Shown piece after piece: positions 15,221 through 22,962 of a DNA stretch of 25,723 nt. The notes under the pieces were generated by a model that was not told the origin of the DNA, ran no database searches, and saw only the letters and a program-made list of their open reading frames with translations. Origin of the DNA: CAZIQY01 sp964541605 (GTDB lineage: Bacteria; Desulfobacterota; Syntrophia; Syntrophales; UBA2185); NCBI GenBank assembly GCA_964541605.1, contig CAZIQY010000034.1:1-25723 (forward strand), read 5' to 3'. Both the position numbers and the translations under genes were made by a program. How positions within the stretch are numbered: the stretch's first letter is position 1; each line of letters opens with the position of its first letter.

Positions 15221-15257
15221 GGGGGTTTATGTAATCATAACCCCCTTTTCTTTTATT
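15221..15257 (+). terminator. Rho-independent terminator, probably the original tRNA-Glu terminator
   Basis: GGGGGTTTATG (15221-15231) pairs with CATAACCCCC (15236-15245) around a TAAT loop, followed by TTTTCTTTTATTT. It sits 10 bases after the right att copy, exactly where a tRNA-Glu terminator would stand before the island inserted. It may also end marC transcripts from the other side. Confidence 0.8.
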
Positions 15258-15325
15258 TAAAAATAAGACATGATAAATTGATTGAGGGTGCGCCGTCGGA
15301 TTATCTTGTGCGGTTCAATGTGGCT

Positions 15326-15925
15326 TCATGGAGTGATCAAGGCCTTCCCGGTGAGGAGGATCATCAGTCCTTTCCTGACCATCATTACGGCGATGGCGGC
15401 AAGAAGCAGGTCGCCGAGCTTGGACACTGTTTTTGCTCCGGACTTTCCCAGAAGGCGGATAATGGGTTCGGATGACCAGAAGGTCAGTCCCGCAATCAGG
15501 ATGTTGACAATCAGGGCGGCTACCGTGGCCACAGGGCCGTATTCGCTCACCAGGATAAGAATGGTGGTAAGCACGGCAGGTCCGACAATCAGAGGCACTC
15601 CAAGAGGTACCGCACCGAGGCTCTCCGGGTCTATCTGCCTTGCCTTCGTTTCCATTGTCAGAAGGTCGTTGAGAGAGATAATAAAAAGAAGGGTTCCGCC
15701 CGCAATCATAAAATCGGATACCGTAATGCCCAGAATATCCAGAATAATTTTTCCGACCGCTAAAAAGATCAGGGCGACGATGGCGGCGGTCACAACGGAT
15801 TGTATAATGATGCGCCTGATTTTCGGCTTTTCCAGTCCTTCGGTAAAAGTAATGAACATGGGCATCACGCCGATGGCGTTCACGGCCATAAATATGGGGA
15901 AGAAACATAACCAGAACTTCGTCAT
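15326..15925 (-). CDS. MarC family integral membrane protein (UPF0056)
   Basis: A 199-residue, very hydrophobic protein with about six predicted membrane spans. It opens MTKFWLCFFPIFMAVNAIGVMPMFI, with the N-A-x-G-x-x-P pattern of MarC proteins. In the middle IAGGTLLFIISLND and PLGVPLIVGPAVLTTILI match the conserved first and fourth helices. A proposed role in antibiotic resistance for MarC was not supported, so the function is open; a transporter-like inner-membrane role is assumed. GAGGGTAACCC precedes the ATG. It is divergent from the small Cys-rich gene 46 bp away. Confidence 0.88.
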   Translation of the reverse strand: MTKFWLCFFPIFMAVNAIGVMPMFITFTEGLEKPKIRRIIIQSVVTAAIVALIFLAVGKIILDILGITVSDFMIAGGTLLFIISLNDLLTMETKARQIDPESLGAVPLGVPLIVGPAVLTTILILVSEYGPVATVAALIVNILIAGLTFWSSEPIIRLLGKSGAKTVSKLGDLLLAAIAVMMVRKGLMILLTGKALITP

Positions 15926-15971
15926 GGGTTACCCTCAATTATAATGAATTAGACGGGGAAAGCAGCTTTTC

Positions 15972-16163
15972 ATGGATAATGTGGAAACAAAAAGTGACAT
16001 TTGCAGTATATGCCGGAAAACAAAGGTTTTCACAACGTGTTCCCTTTGCGGTATGCCCGTATGTATGGATTGCACCCTTTACGAGATGAACAGTTCCGGG
16101 TGTTGTTTCGCCTGGCCGACGTACACTTGCCTGAAATGCGCCGGGAAACCTCCGGAACGTTAA
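15972..16163 (+). CDS. Small Cys-rich, probably zinc-binding protein
   Basis: A 63-residue protein whose cysteines are arranged as CSIC (11-14), CSLC (23-26), CMDC (31-34), a CC pair near 44, and CLKC (53-56). Four CxxC-type knuckles in so short a chain point to two structural zinc sites, as in B-box or treble-clef fingers. The family is not recognised. GGGGAAAG lies about 12 bases before the ATG. It is transcribed away from marC and converges on the transglutaminase-like gene. The dense cysteine pattern argues that it is a real gene despite its size. Confidence 0.65.
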   Translation: MDNVETKSDICSICRKTKVFTTCSLCGMPVCMDCTLYEMNSSGCCFAWPTYTCLKCAGKPPER

Positions 16164-16233
16164 TTTTCACGGGAATCCTTCCTGTTCCTGGGCATTCAGA
16201 GGTACATGCCGAACCTGGGAAGAATGGCTTTGT

Positions 16234-17925
16234 TCATCTGGATGTCAGGCCGATCACCCGATAATTGAATTCATAGTTCAAAGCACCGCTCCAGTCCTCC
16301 TGGTAAACGCCCTTGTAACGGGTGCCGTCAACGGGTCCGACAGGTTTTCCGTAGGTGTAGAACCAGTTGATAATAGGACTTCCCGTAAAACCCAGGGCAA
16401 TCCAGTAAGAGCCGGGCATGAGGATCGGGGTTTCCCGGCTGAAATCAAAGTCCGTCCATCGGTATCCCGGTTTCAGGGAGAGCTGATCCAGATTGATGAA
16501 ATCACTGGTGCTGATGGGTGCTCCCGGTTTGCCGTTGTTGTCCTGAAGAATATCTGCCCAGAGCAAGCCGTCACCGCCGAATTTATGCAGTGCGAGCCCG
16601 ATTTTCTGAACCTTTACGGGCTTCCGAAGGACGACGATCTGGGCATACTGGGTCAAATTGGTGGTCACATACTCCGCTGTTTCCACAAGAAAATTCCGGG
16701 ACATCTCGAATTGATTTTTCCCTGCCGCCTCCGTTACCCGGGGAAAAGCGAAATCAACGTCCTGTGGATATTCAAGATTGCCGTAAATGAAAGGAACGTT
16801 ATAGCGAAGCCCCTTTTTAACTTTCTCTGAGATGACCGGGGGCGGCGGCGGCGGAACAACCTCGATTTGTTTAAACTCTGCTTTCACAAGGGGAGAAAGG
16901 AGGAGGTTCTTCGGGCCGTACTTCTGCCGGTCTCCCCTGACATTGACCTGATCGCTGTCAAAATTGGCGCTGATGCTTTCCTGAAGTTTCGGTTTCTGTG
17001 CTTCCTGAGCCTGTGCCCACCGGAAGAGTCCGTCATTTTTTGTCTCATTGTTATCGATACCCACCTCAATCCGGACGAAACGGTTTGAAACGAACAGGAT
17101 GGTGTTCTGGGGGTCGAAGGGCGCCCAGCCCATCTGGGGAAACCAGACCTCAACCCACGAATGCCGTCCCTGCCCCATCTTGAGGGTCAACACGCCTTTG
17201 TCCCAAGCAATGTCGAAGGGCTGGTTCAGTGTGACGCCGTTAACAATGCGAACGGGGATTCCCACAGACCGGAGCAGGGCGGCGCTGAGATGAGAGTAAT
17301 TCTGGCAGTTTCCCTTTCCGGATTCCAAAGAATATATGGCGTCATACCTGACGGGAGGCGTTACATAGTGGACGTTATCGACCACCCAGGAGATGATCCG
17401 CTGTACGGCATCGAATTGAGTTTTAACGCCGGCGGTGAGTTTTAATGCCAGTTCGCGAATGCGGGCATCATCGGACTGCACCTGTTCCGTTGACTTGAGA
17501 TAGTCTCTCGTTTCCGGATCGATCTTCACAAGCGGGAACGGATCCTGTGTGGTGAGGACAGGGAATTTCGTTTCACTCAATGCATCGCAGATGAGGCGCA
17601 CGTTGATGAAATCAGCTGGTTTTGTCCATGTTGCCGTGACGATTTCATTGCCCCGTGAATCGGTGTGGGTTTTTCTCTCCTGAGGTTCCGGTGAAAAAAC
17701 GAGTTTGAAATCCTTGATTTCTTGGCGATAGGTCGGCGATTCAAATGTCCGCGGCTTCACAAAGCTTAAGACCATTTTCTTTATTCCTTCGCCCGCCGTA
17801 ACCTGTTCCTGGAGCTCGTAGCGGATATTTGCCCCCATTTGCCCTTTCACCGTGTAATTTTCGGCCATGGAAATGGCAGGCCATAGCAAGATCAAACACA
17901 GAATTGAACACATCGTTTTTTTCAT
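16234..17925 (-). CDS. Exported transglutaminase-like protein
   Basis: A 563-residue protein with a signal peptide (MKKTMCSILCLILLWPAISMAE, cleavage near 21). Residues about 150-290 are a transglutaminase-like papain-fold domain with the triad C207 (GKGNCQNYSHLSAALL), H255 (GRHSWVEVWF) and D271 (GWAPFDPQN). The C-terminal part, about 370-563, is beta-rich (WADILQDNNGKPGAPI, PGSYWIALGFTG) and looks like a jelly-roll or carbohydrate-binding-like module; a short proline run (EVVPPPPPP) marks the linker. Bacterial members act as cysteine proteases or amidases in the envelope; the substrate is unknown. AAAGGAG before the start overlaps the end of the upstream gene, which ends 13 bp away, so both are co-transcribed. 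Confidence 0.85.
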   Translation of the reverse strand: MKKTMCSILCLILLWPAISMAENYTVKGQMGANIRYELQEQVTAGEGIKKMVLSFVKPRTFESPTYRQEIKDFKLVFSPEPQERKTHTDSRGNEIVTATWTKPADFINVRLICDALSETKFPVLTTQDPFPLVKIDPETRDYLKSTEQVQSDDARIRELALKLTAGVKTQFDAVQRIISWVVDNVHYVTPPVRYDAIYSLESGKGNCQNYSHLSAALLRSVGIPVRIVNGVTLNQPFDIAWDKGVLTLKMGQGRHSWVEVWFPQMGWAPFDPQNTILFVSNRFVRIEVGIDNNETKNDGLFRWAQAQEAQKPKLQESISANFDSDQVNVRGDRQKYGPKNLLLSPLVKAEFKQIEVVPPPPPPVISEKVKKGLRYNVPFIYGNLEYPQDVDFAFPRVTEAAGKNQFEMSRNFLVETAEYVTTNLTQYAQIVVLRKPVKVQKIGLALHKFGGDGLLWADILQDNNGKPGAPISTSDFINLDQLSLKPGYRWTDFDFSRETPILMPGSYWIALGFTGSPIINWFYTYGKPVGPVDGTRYKGVYQEDWSGALNYEFNYRVIGLTSR

Positions 17926-17938
17926 CGTCCATCTCCTT

Positions 17939-18529
17939 TCAAAACACCGCAGGTTTACATATCACTTCCCTGACTTTCAGATCGAAAAAATGGGCGCTGT
18001 TTGCCGGTTTGAGAACCAGGGCGGAATCCGACCCCCTGGCCGTCCCTCCTATGGATATAATGTCTTCGTCTGTTCTTACCAGCCCCGCGTCGGCCGCCAT
18101 GATCGCCAGTTCAATGGCCACCTTGACCCCCTGGCCGAATATCCTGAGTGTGTAAGCCATGATTTCGTCCACCTGATATGTGGCGAGTTTGTTCCTTACG
18201 GCCCGGCCCACGCCACCGAAGCCGTGCTGGCAAGTCAGCACCGTAATCCCCTGCGCTTCCAGAGCCTTCCGGTCCTGTTCGGCGAGTTCCTGAGAATCAG
18301 GCTTTTCGTATCCTGTCACGTGGGTCACAGCAATGATTTTAACATCTCTGTCAAGAATCTTCAATGCCTCAAAGGCTGTCCGTCCGCTGCATGTCGCAAT
18401 AAGTACCTTACGGATGGAAAGTTCCTTTGCCCTTCTTGAGACGGCCTCGAGGACGGCTTTTGTGTTTTTGCCTCCGGGTTTATGAAAGTAAAGACATGGT
18501 GATTCGTAGTGCAGCGTTCCATCAGCCAT
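17939..18529 (-). CDS. Pyruvate kinase C-terminal-domain protein (stand-alone)
   Basis: A 196-residue protein equivalent to the alpha/beta C-terminal domain of pyruvate kinase without the catalytic barrel. Typical pieces are VSRRAKELSIRKVLIATCSGRTAFEAL near residues 30-55, DVKIIAVTHVTGY, and AIMAADAGLVRTDEDIISIGGTARGSDSALVLKP near 140-173. Stand-alone proteins of this type occur in archaea and anaerobic bacteria; their function is not established, and a ligand-sensing role is only a guess. It has no signal peptide, yet it is paired with an exported transglutaminase-like gene 13 bp downstream. Confidence 0.8.
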   Translation of the reverse strand: MADGTLHYESPCLYFHKPGGKNTKAVLEAVSRRAKELSIRKVLIATCSGRTAFEALKILDRDVKIIAVTHVTGYEKPDSQELAEQDRKALEAQGITVLTCQHGFGGVGRAVRNKLATYQVDEIMAYTLRIFGQGVKVAIELAIMAADAGLVRTDEDIISIGGTARGSDSALVLKPANSAHFFDLKVREVICKPAVF

Positions 18530-18666
18530 AACCGGTTTCCTCCACGAAAATACAAGGTTGCTAAATTAACTCAGCAGGTTATTTTATAGGCGAATGGTTT
18601 CCATGTGTCAATTAGAAAAGAGCGTCCGGAGATTTATAGAATGGGTCAGGGCAGGGAAAAATAAGA

Positions 18667-18701
18667 TTGACAAAAAAGTTTTAATGTATAGGTTAAAACC
18701 T
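18667..18701 (+). promoter_or_regulatory. Candidate promoter/operator of the HesB-like selenoprotein gene
   Basis: TTGACA at 18667-18672 is a perfect -35 box. The -10 is weak (TATAGG after 14 bp or TAGGTT after 16 bp). Overlapping it is the inverted repeat AGGTTAAAACCT (18690-18701), well placed for an operator. No regulator is identified. Confidence 0.4.
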
Positions 18702-18750
18702 CCTGATTACCTAAAGTCAAAAAAATAAAATTGCCGATAAGGAGAATACC

Positions 18751-19068
18751 ATGTTTGAAGTAACGGAAAAAGCCATCCAGATGCTTAATGAATTTCTTAA
18801 AGACAAAGACGAGGCCCATACGATCCGGGTCATGATGATGGAGGGCGGGTGAGCCGGCCCCTCTCTGGGAATGGCTCTGGATGAGTCCAAAGAGGATGAT
18901 GAAATGTTCAAGGAAAACGGCTTGACGTTTACGATCAACAAAGACCTGTTTGAGCTGGCGAAGCCGATTACAGTCGATTACGTCGTCACAAGAATGGGAA
19001 CCGGTTTCAAGCTGTCATCCAGTTTGGACACCGGCAGTTCGTGCGGGGGTTCGTGTAGTAGTTGTTAG
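18751..19068 (+). CDS. HesB/IscA-like selenoprotein (UGA = selenocysteine at codon 34)
   Basis: The frame starts at an ATG at 18751, preceded by AAGGAGAATACC, and is interrupted only by a TGA at 18850-18852. It continues in the same frame to the TAG at 19066-19068, for 105 residues in all. The text around the stop reads MMEGG-U-AGPSLGMALDE, matching the known Sec-containing HesB-like family of Deltaproteobacteria, in which Sec replaces the first conserved cysteine of IscA. The C-terminus has C98, C102 and C105 (SCGGSCSSC). A hairpin right after the UGA (18851-18877) is a candidate SECIS. A-type proteins carry or bind Fe-S clusters; the role of the Sec form is unknown. Automatic callers would report only the part from 18871. 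Confidence 0.88.
18851..18877 (+). promoter_or_regulatory. Candidate bacterial SECIS element
   Basis: GAGCC (18851-18855), starting inside the UGA, pairs with GGCTC (18873-18877). CCC (18858-18860) pairs with GGG (18867-18869) around a six-base CTCTCT loop. It lies directly 3' of the Sec codon, as bacterial SelB recognition requires; the apical loop falls 10-16 bases from the UGA, slightly nearer than usual. Confidence 0.5.
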
Positions 19069-19085
19069 AGCAATAAAAAGACCGG

Positions 19086-19106
19086 ATTCCGGATCAATTC
19101 CGGAAT
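19086..19106. repeat. Palindromic hairpin ATTCCGGA/TCCGGAAT
   Basis: An 8-bp perfect stem around TCAAT. The core resembles dispersed REP-like CCGGAAT palindromes of proteobacteria, but I see no second copy in this window. It follows the selenoprotein stop by 17 bases. Confidence 0.5.
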
Positions 19107-19123
19107 GACCGGAAAGACATCTC

Positions 19124-19153
19124 ATATCCCCGCTTTACCGGCGGGGATATTTA
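19124..19153 (+). terminator. Terminator after the selenoprotein gene
   Basis: ATATCCCCGC pairs perfectly over 10 bp with GCGGGGATAT around TTTACCG and is followed by a short TTTA. It should insulate the selenoprotein gene from the TPR gene that begins at 19167, although the T-run is short. Confidence 0.65.
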
Positions 19154-19166
19154 CATTGCGCAGTGA

Positions 19167-20117
19167 ATGATGGAAGAGACAGACGTTACAGAATATCTTC
19201 TAAAACTCGCCGAGGAGTTTGTCAGGGAAAAACGGTATGGTGATGCCATTCTTCTTTACCGGAAACTTGCTGATATGCGCCCCGGCGAGCAATCCTTTCT
19301 TCTGGCGCTGGCCTGGGCGTATCATGACGGCGGGATGCGCAAAGATGCCGTTGTCTGTTTTGAGCGACTCCTTGGTATGGAACTGGAAGGAAAGATCTTT
19401 ACGGGTTTTGCCTATGACGAACTGGTCCGAATTTTCAAAGAGGAAGGAGATTACGGACGCCTCGTTAAAATCTGCGAGAGAGTGGCAGCAGAGCAGCCGG
19501 ATGATATCGGTTTCCTCGGTGAACTGGGGGATGCATATCTGAAGGCGGGCAGAGCCGATAAAGCCGTCGAGATCTTTGAAAAAATGACGAAAATGGAACC
19601 GGACGCGTCTATGATCTTTTGTAACCTGGGGAATGCCTTGGTTGCAAAAGGCGATTTTGACGGCGCTGAAGAAGCATATCAAAAAGCGGTTGATATTGAC
19701 CCGTTAGAGGCAGGGACATTTTACAACAGGCTGGCCGGCATTTATTTTGAGGCCGGTCATGATCAAAGGGCGGAGAAGGTTCTGAAAAAGTGTATCGAAC
19801 ACCGGATCGACGAACCTGCCTATTACTGCAGTCTTGGTGATGTCCTTGTCAGACAGGGGCGATTGGCTGACGCGGAGATTGCTTACGAAAAAGCCATTGC
19901 ATTGAATCGAAATGATGCCGGAGCTTACTATAACCGGCTTGGCAATGCTCTTGCGAAAGCGGAGTGCCATCTTCAGGCAATTGAGCTTTTTAAAAAGGCG
20001 ATTGCCGTCGATCCCCGGAATCCCTTTTATTATTTACGTCTTGCCGAATCATATACCGCCGCCGGCTTTTCCGACATGGCCGAGAAGACCTATCAAGAGT
20101 CGGAATCCCTTAAATAA
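19167..20117 (+). CDS. Tetratricopeptide repeat protein
   Basis: A 316-residue protein made almost wholly of TPR units of about 34 residues, such as YLKAGRADKAVEIFEKMTKMEPD, ALVAKGDFDGAEEAYQKAVDIDP, VLVRQGRLADAEIAYEKAIALN and ALAKAECHLQAIELFKKAIAVDP. Eight or so repeats can be counted. There is no signal peptide, so it is probably a cytoplasmic protein-interaction scaffold. The partner is unknown. It converges on the pilT-cluster receiver gene, with the two stops adjacent at 20117/20118. No strong ribosome binding site precedes the tandem ATG codons at 19167. Confidence 0.88.
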   Translation: MMEETDVTEYLLKLAEEFVREKRYGDAILLYRKLADMRPGEQSFLLALAWAYHDGGMRKDAVVCFERLLGMELEGKIFTGFAYDELVRIFKEEGDYGRLVKICERVAAEQPDDIGFLGELGDAYLKAGRADKAVEIFEKMTKMEPDASMIFCNLGNALVAKGDFDGAEEAYQKAVDIDPLEAGTFYNRLAGIYFEAGHDQRAEKVLKKCIEHRIDEPAYYCSLGDVLVRQGRLADAEIAYEKAIALNRNDAGAYYNRLGNALAKAECHLQAIELFKKAIAVDPRNPFYYLRLAESYTAAGFSDMAEKTYQESESLK

Positions 20118-20633
20118 TTATATCCTTCCCTTCTTCCGGAGCGTTTCTTTGAAAACATGGTAAAAAGCGTCATTTTCGGCGACGCCGAGCTTGATAATGG
20201 CACCTACATCATTAATATTGCTGGTGTTAATGATCAGATTGACGCTTTTATTAAAGGCAGCCATGTTATCCGATGTGCGAAATTGACTGCTGATGAGGGT
20301 GACGAAAATCTGTCGTCGTGTACTCATGTTCAGATTGGCCAGATAATTAAGGACTGCGTTCCCTGTCTGTTCACCGGTGTCAAAATTTTCATTCAATATA
20401 ACGACATTGTAAACATGAAACCGCATATTTTTCGTGGCATCCTTGGCGGATGCCGCTTCCGTGATATGATAGCCAAGACTTTTCATGGCAGTGCCGATCG
20501 TTTCTCTCAGGGCAGGATCCGATTCACAGATTAAGGCCGCTTCCGCATCTGCCTCCACAAAATCAAAAGGTTTGTCCGAAGTGTCGTACGCTTCTGATCC
20601 CACGTCACTCACAGGTTTTTTTTCTTCTTCCAT
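20118..20633 (-). CDS. Receiver-like protein with Asn at the phosphorylation site
   Basis: I place the start at the ATG at 20633 (AGAGGATA before it); the open frame upstream overlaps the PilU-like gene. The 171-residue product has a receiver-like domain beginning EAALICESDPALRETIGTAMKSLGYHI. The strand that should carry the phospho-accepting aspartate reads VVILNENFD, with N in place of D. The later S/T (TLISS) and K (FNKSVNL) positions remain. It has no output domain. It follows the pilU-like gene by 25 bp, so it may be a phosphorylation-independent partner of the pilus motors. The fold assignment is likely, the role inferred. Confidence 0.72.
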   Translation of the reverse strand: MEEEKKPVSDVGSEAYDTSDKPFDFVEADAEAALICESDPALRETIGTAMKSLGYHITEAASAKDATKNMRFHVYNVVILNENFDTGEQTGNAVLNYLANLNMSTRRQIFVTLISSQFRTSDNMAAFNKSVNLIINTSNINDVGAIIKLGVAENDAFYHVFKETLRKKGRI

Positions 20634-20658
20634 TATCCTCTTCTCCCTATATCCTTTT

Positions 20659-21843
20659 TTACCACGGCTTCTTTGTCTGCGGTTTTCCGTAATTTTTATC
20701 GACTTCAAGCTTGCCAAGGAGGTCTGTTGTCGCCTGTCCCCTTTCACTCTTGACCGCATCAATGCCGCGGCCTACGATGCCCTTGTTGGACGCATAGGCC
20801 TTGGCCGTGTCTTCGCTGATCAGGGCGTCTTTGTACAATTTAACGATATAGTCATCAAATGTAATCATGCCGAATGCAGCGCTGGCCTGGATAATCTCGT
20901 AAAATGTTTTTCCCTCTGACTCTCCGTTCAGGATCGTATCCTTGACGCGCAGATTGGTTCCCATGAGTTCAAATGCTGCCACCCGCCCTCCTCCTTCTTT
21001 GGGGAGGAGCCTCTGGCATGCGATCCAGCGCATCGTATCGGAAAGGCGGATGCGAATCTGGTTTTCCTCTTCTGACGGGAACATGCCCAGGATGCGGTTA
21101 ATGGTCTGGCCGGCATCGACCGTATGGAGGGTGCTCAAAACCAGGTGGCCTGTTTCCGCGGCGCTCAGCGCTATTTCAACGGTTTCTCTGTCCCTCATTT
21201 CTCCAACGAGGATAACTTTGGGCGCCTGCCTCAGCGCGGCACGAAGACCGCTTGCAAAGGCGTCGAAATCACCCCCAAGCTCCCTCTGATTGAAGGTGGA
21301 TTTCTTGTGGGGATGGGAAAATTCCACCGGGTCTTCGAGGGTCACGACATGAACGGATTTTTCCTCATTGATTTCATTCAACACGGCGGCAAGCGACGTT
21401 GATTTACCACTGCCTGTGGCGCCGGTGACGAGAATAATCCCGTTTTTTTCCTGCGCCATCTTGTAGAAGGCTTCAGGTAAATTCAACTCCTTGCATGTGG
21501 GGATTTTTGTTTCCAGTTTTCTGAGAACGATGGAATAATTGCCACGTTGCGAGAAGATATTCACCCTGAAGCGGGCCTTCCCCGGCAGTTCGTAAGAAGA
21601 GTCGCATGATCCTTCAGTGAGAAGGATCTCAGTCAGACGGCGATCCTGATTGATCAGGTTCATGGCGAATACTTCCGTCTGGAACGGGGTCAGCTTCTCA
21701 ATGGGAGGATCAAAGGGTACTCCGGTCAGCTGCCCGGATGACTCCACCTGGAAGGGTCGTCCTACGGTTATATTCAGGTCCGACACATTGCCGTGCGAAT
21801 CCAGCATCCTGGTTAATATATAATCGATTTCCTGCTTTCTCAT
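20659..21843 (-). CDS. PilT/PilU-like pilus retraction ATPase
   Basis: A 394-residue hexameric-motor ATPase of the GspE/PilT superfamily. It has Walker A GATGSGKST (141-149), the Asp box VVTLEDPVEF (166-175), Walker B KVILVGE (209-215) and the His box GHLVLSTLHT (232-241). The C-terminal tail after residue 340 is longer than in PilT and lacks the AIRNLIRE motif, as in PilU-type accessory motors. It is 36 bp downstream of the canonical pilT-like gene. It probably assists retraction of type IV pili (twitching, DNA uptake) at the cytoplasmic base of the pilus. No pilin genes are in the window. Confidence 0.9.
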   Translation of the reverse strand: MRKQEIDYILTRMLDSHGNVSDLNITVGRPFQVESSGQLTGVPFDPPIEKLTPFQTEVFAMNLINQDRRLTEILLTEGSCDSSYELPGKARFRVNIFSQRGNYSIVLRKLETKIPTCKELNLPEAFYKMAQEKNGIILVTGATGSGKSTSLAAVLNEINEEKSVHVVTLEDPVEFSHPHKKSTFNQRELGGDFDAFASGLRAALRQAPKVILVGEMRDRETVEIALSAAETGHLVLSTLHTVDAGQTINRILGMFPSEEENQIRIRLSDTMRWIACQRLLPKEGGGRVAAFELMGTNLRVKDTILNGESEGKTFYEIIQASAAFGMITFDDYIVKLYKDALISEDTAKAYASNKGIVGRGIDAVKSERGQATTDLLGKLEVDKNYGKPQTKKPW

Positions 21844-21879
21844 AAGATTCCTCTCGATATATATTTTTGCATGTGGTGA

Positions 21880-22962
21880 CTACACTTCCGTAAAATCCGT
21901 CGGCGGGAACTTCAGAAGCGGTCTGAACTTGGCCTTTTCGTTACATTTCATATACGCATCGTCCGCCGTGATCCATCCCTTGTTGTACAGATCCATAATG
22001 GCGTCATCCAGCATCTGCATGCCATATTTCTTTCCCGTCTGAATCATCGAAGGGATCTGGAAGGTTTTGGATTCACGGATAAGATTCCGGACCGCCGGGT
22101 TGGCAATGAGAATCTCCAAAGCCGCACAGCGTCCCTTTTTGTCGGCCCGCTTGAAAAGGACCTGGGAAATGACTGCCCGGATACCATCCGCCAGGGTGGA
22201 GCGAATCTGCATCTGTTCCTCCGACGGGAACACTTCGATGATCCGGTCAACGGTTTTTGCAGCGCTCGTAGTGTGGAGAGTGCCAAAAACGAGATGGCCG
22301 GTGCTTGCCGCTTCCACGGCCAGGGATATGGTTTCCAGGTCGCGAAGCTCTCCGACGAGAATGATATCCGGGTCCTCACGAAGGGCTCCGCGAAGGGCGG
22401 AGGTGAAGGTTTTGGTGTGGAGGCCGACCTCTCTGTGATTCACGATGCAGCTTGCACTCTGGTGAACGAATTCAATAGGGTCTTCTATGGTGATAATATG
22501 ATCCTTGCGGGTACGGTTTGCTTCATTAATGATAGCGGCAAGGGTGGTTGATTTTCCACTGCCCGTCGGGCCTGTCACCAGCACAAGTCCTCTCGGAAGA
22601 CTGGCCAGTTTCGGAAGCACGGGGGGCAATCCCAACTCCTGGCACGTCACGATCTTGCTGGGGATCTCTCTGAAAACCGCTGCGACACCGTACTTCTGCT
22701 GAAAGAAGTTGGCCCGGTACCTCGCGAGATTGGGGATTTCATAAGCGAAATCCACATCCCCCGTTTCTTCGAATTGTTTGACCTTATGCTCCGGTGCGAT
22801 TTCATACAGCATGGCTTTGAGGTCGTCATTGTTCAGAACATCAAACTTGATTCGCTCCATATCGCCCCGTATTCTGATGACGGGCTGCTGTCCCGAGACA
22901 AGGTGAAGGTCTGATGCGCCCTGATCATGCATCAGCTGAAAAAAGGCATCGATTTTTGCCAT
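21880..22962 (-). CDS. pilT: Type IV pilus twitching motility ATPase PilT
   Basis: A 360-residue protein of typical PilT length. It shows SDLHLVSGQQPVIRIRG at 17-33, Walker A GPTGSGKST (131-139), Asp box ITIEDPIEF (157-165), Walker B DIILVGE (199-205), His box GHLVFGTLHT (222-231), and the PilT-specific VRNLIRE near 295. It powers pilus depolymerisation. An AAGGAGGC precedes the ATG. It is the first gene of a three-gene minus-strand operon with the PilU-like motor and the receiver-like protein. A 12-base palindrome, CTTATTAATAAG, lies about 50 bases upstream. Confidence 0.94.
   Translation of the reverse strand: MAKIDAFFQLMHDQGASDLHLVSGQQPVIRIRGDMERIKFDVLNNDDLKAMLYEIAPEHKVKQFEETGDVDFAYEIPNLARYRANFFQQKYGVAAVFREIPSKIVTCQELGLPPVLPKLASLPRGLVLVTGPTGSGKSTTLAAIINEANRTRKDHIITIEDPIEFVHQSASCIVNHREVGLHTKTFTSALRGALREDPDIILVGELRDLETISLAVEAASTGHLVFGTLHTTSAAKTVDRIIEVFPSEEQMQIRSTLADGIRAVISQVLFKRADKKGRCAALEILIANPAVRNLIRESKTFQIPSMIQTGKKYGMQMLDDAIMDLYNKGWITADDAYMKCNEKAKFRPLLKFPPTDFTEV

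Noticed and set aside
15282..15944. Long open frames on both strands over marC (plus-strand 220 codons, minus-strand 207 codons)
   Set aside because: Their translations are rich in Arg/His and have no family features; the 199-residue membrane protein in the third frame fits MarC over its whole length.
18871..19068. A 65-residue gene starting at ATG 18871
   Set aside because: It is only the C-terminal part of the selenoprotein; the conserved frame and ribosome binding site lie upstream of the UGA.
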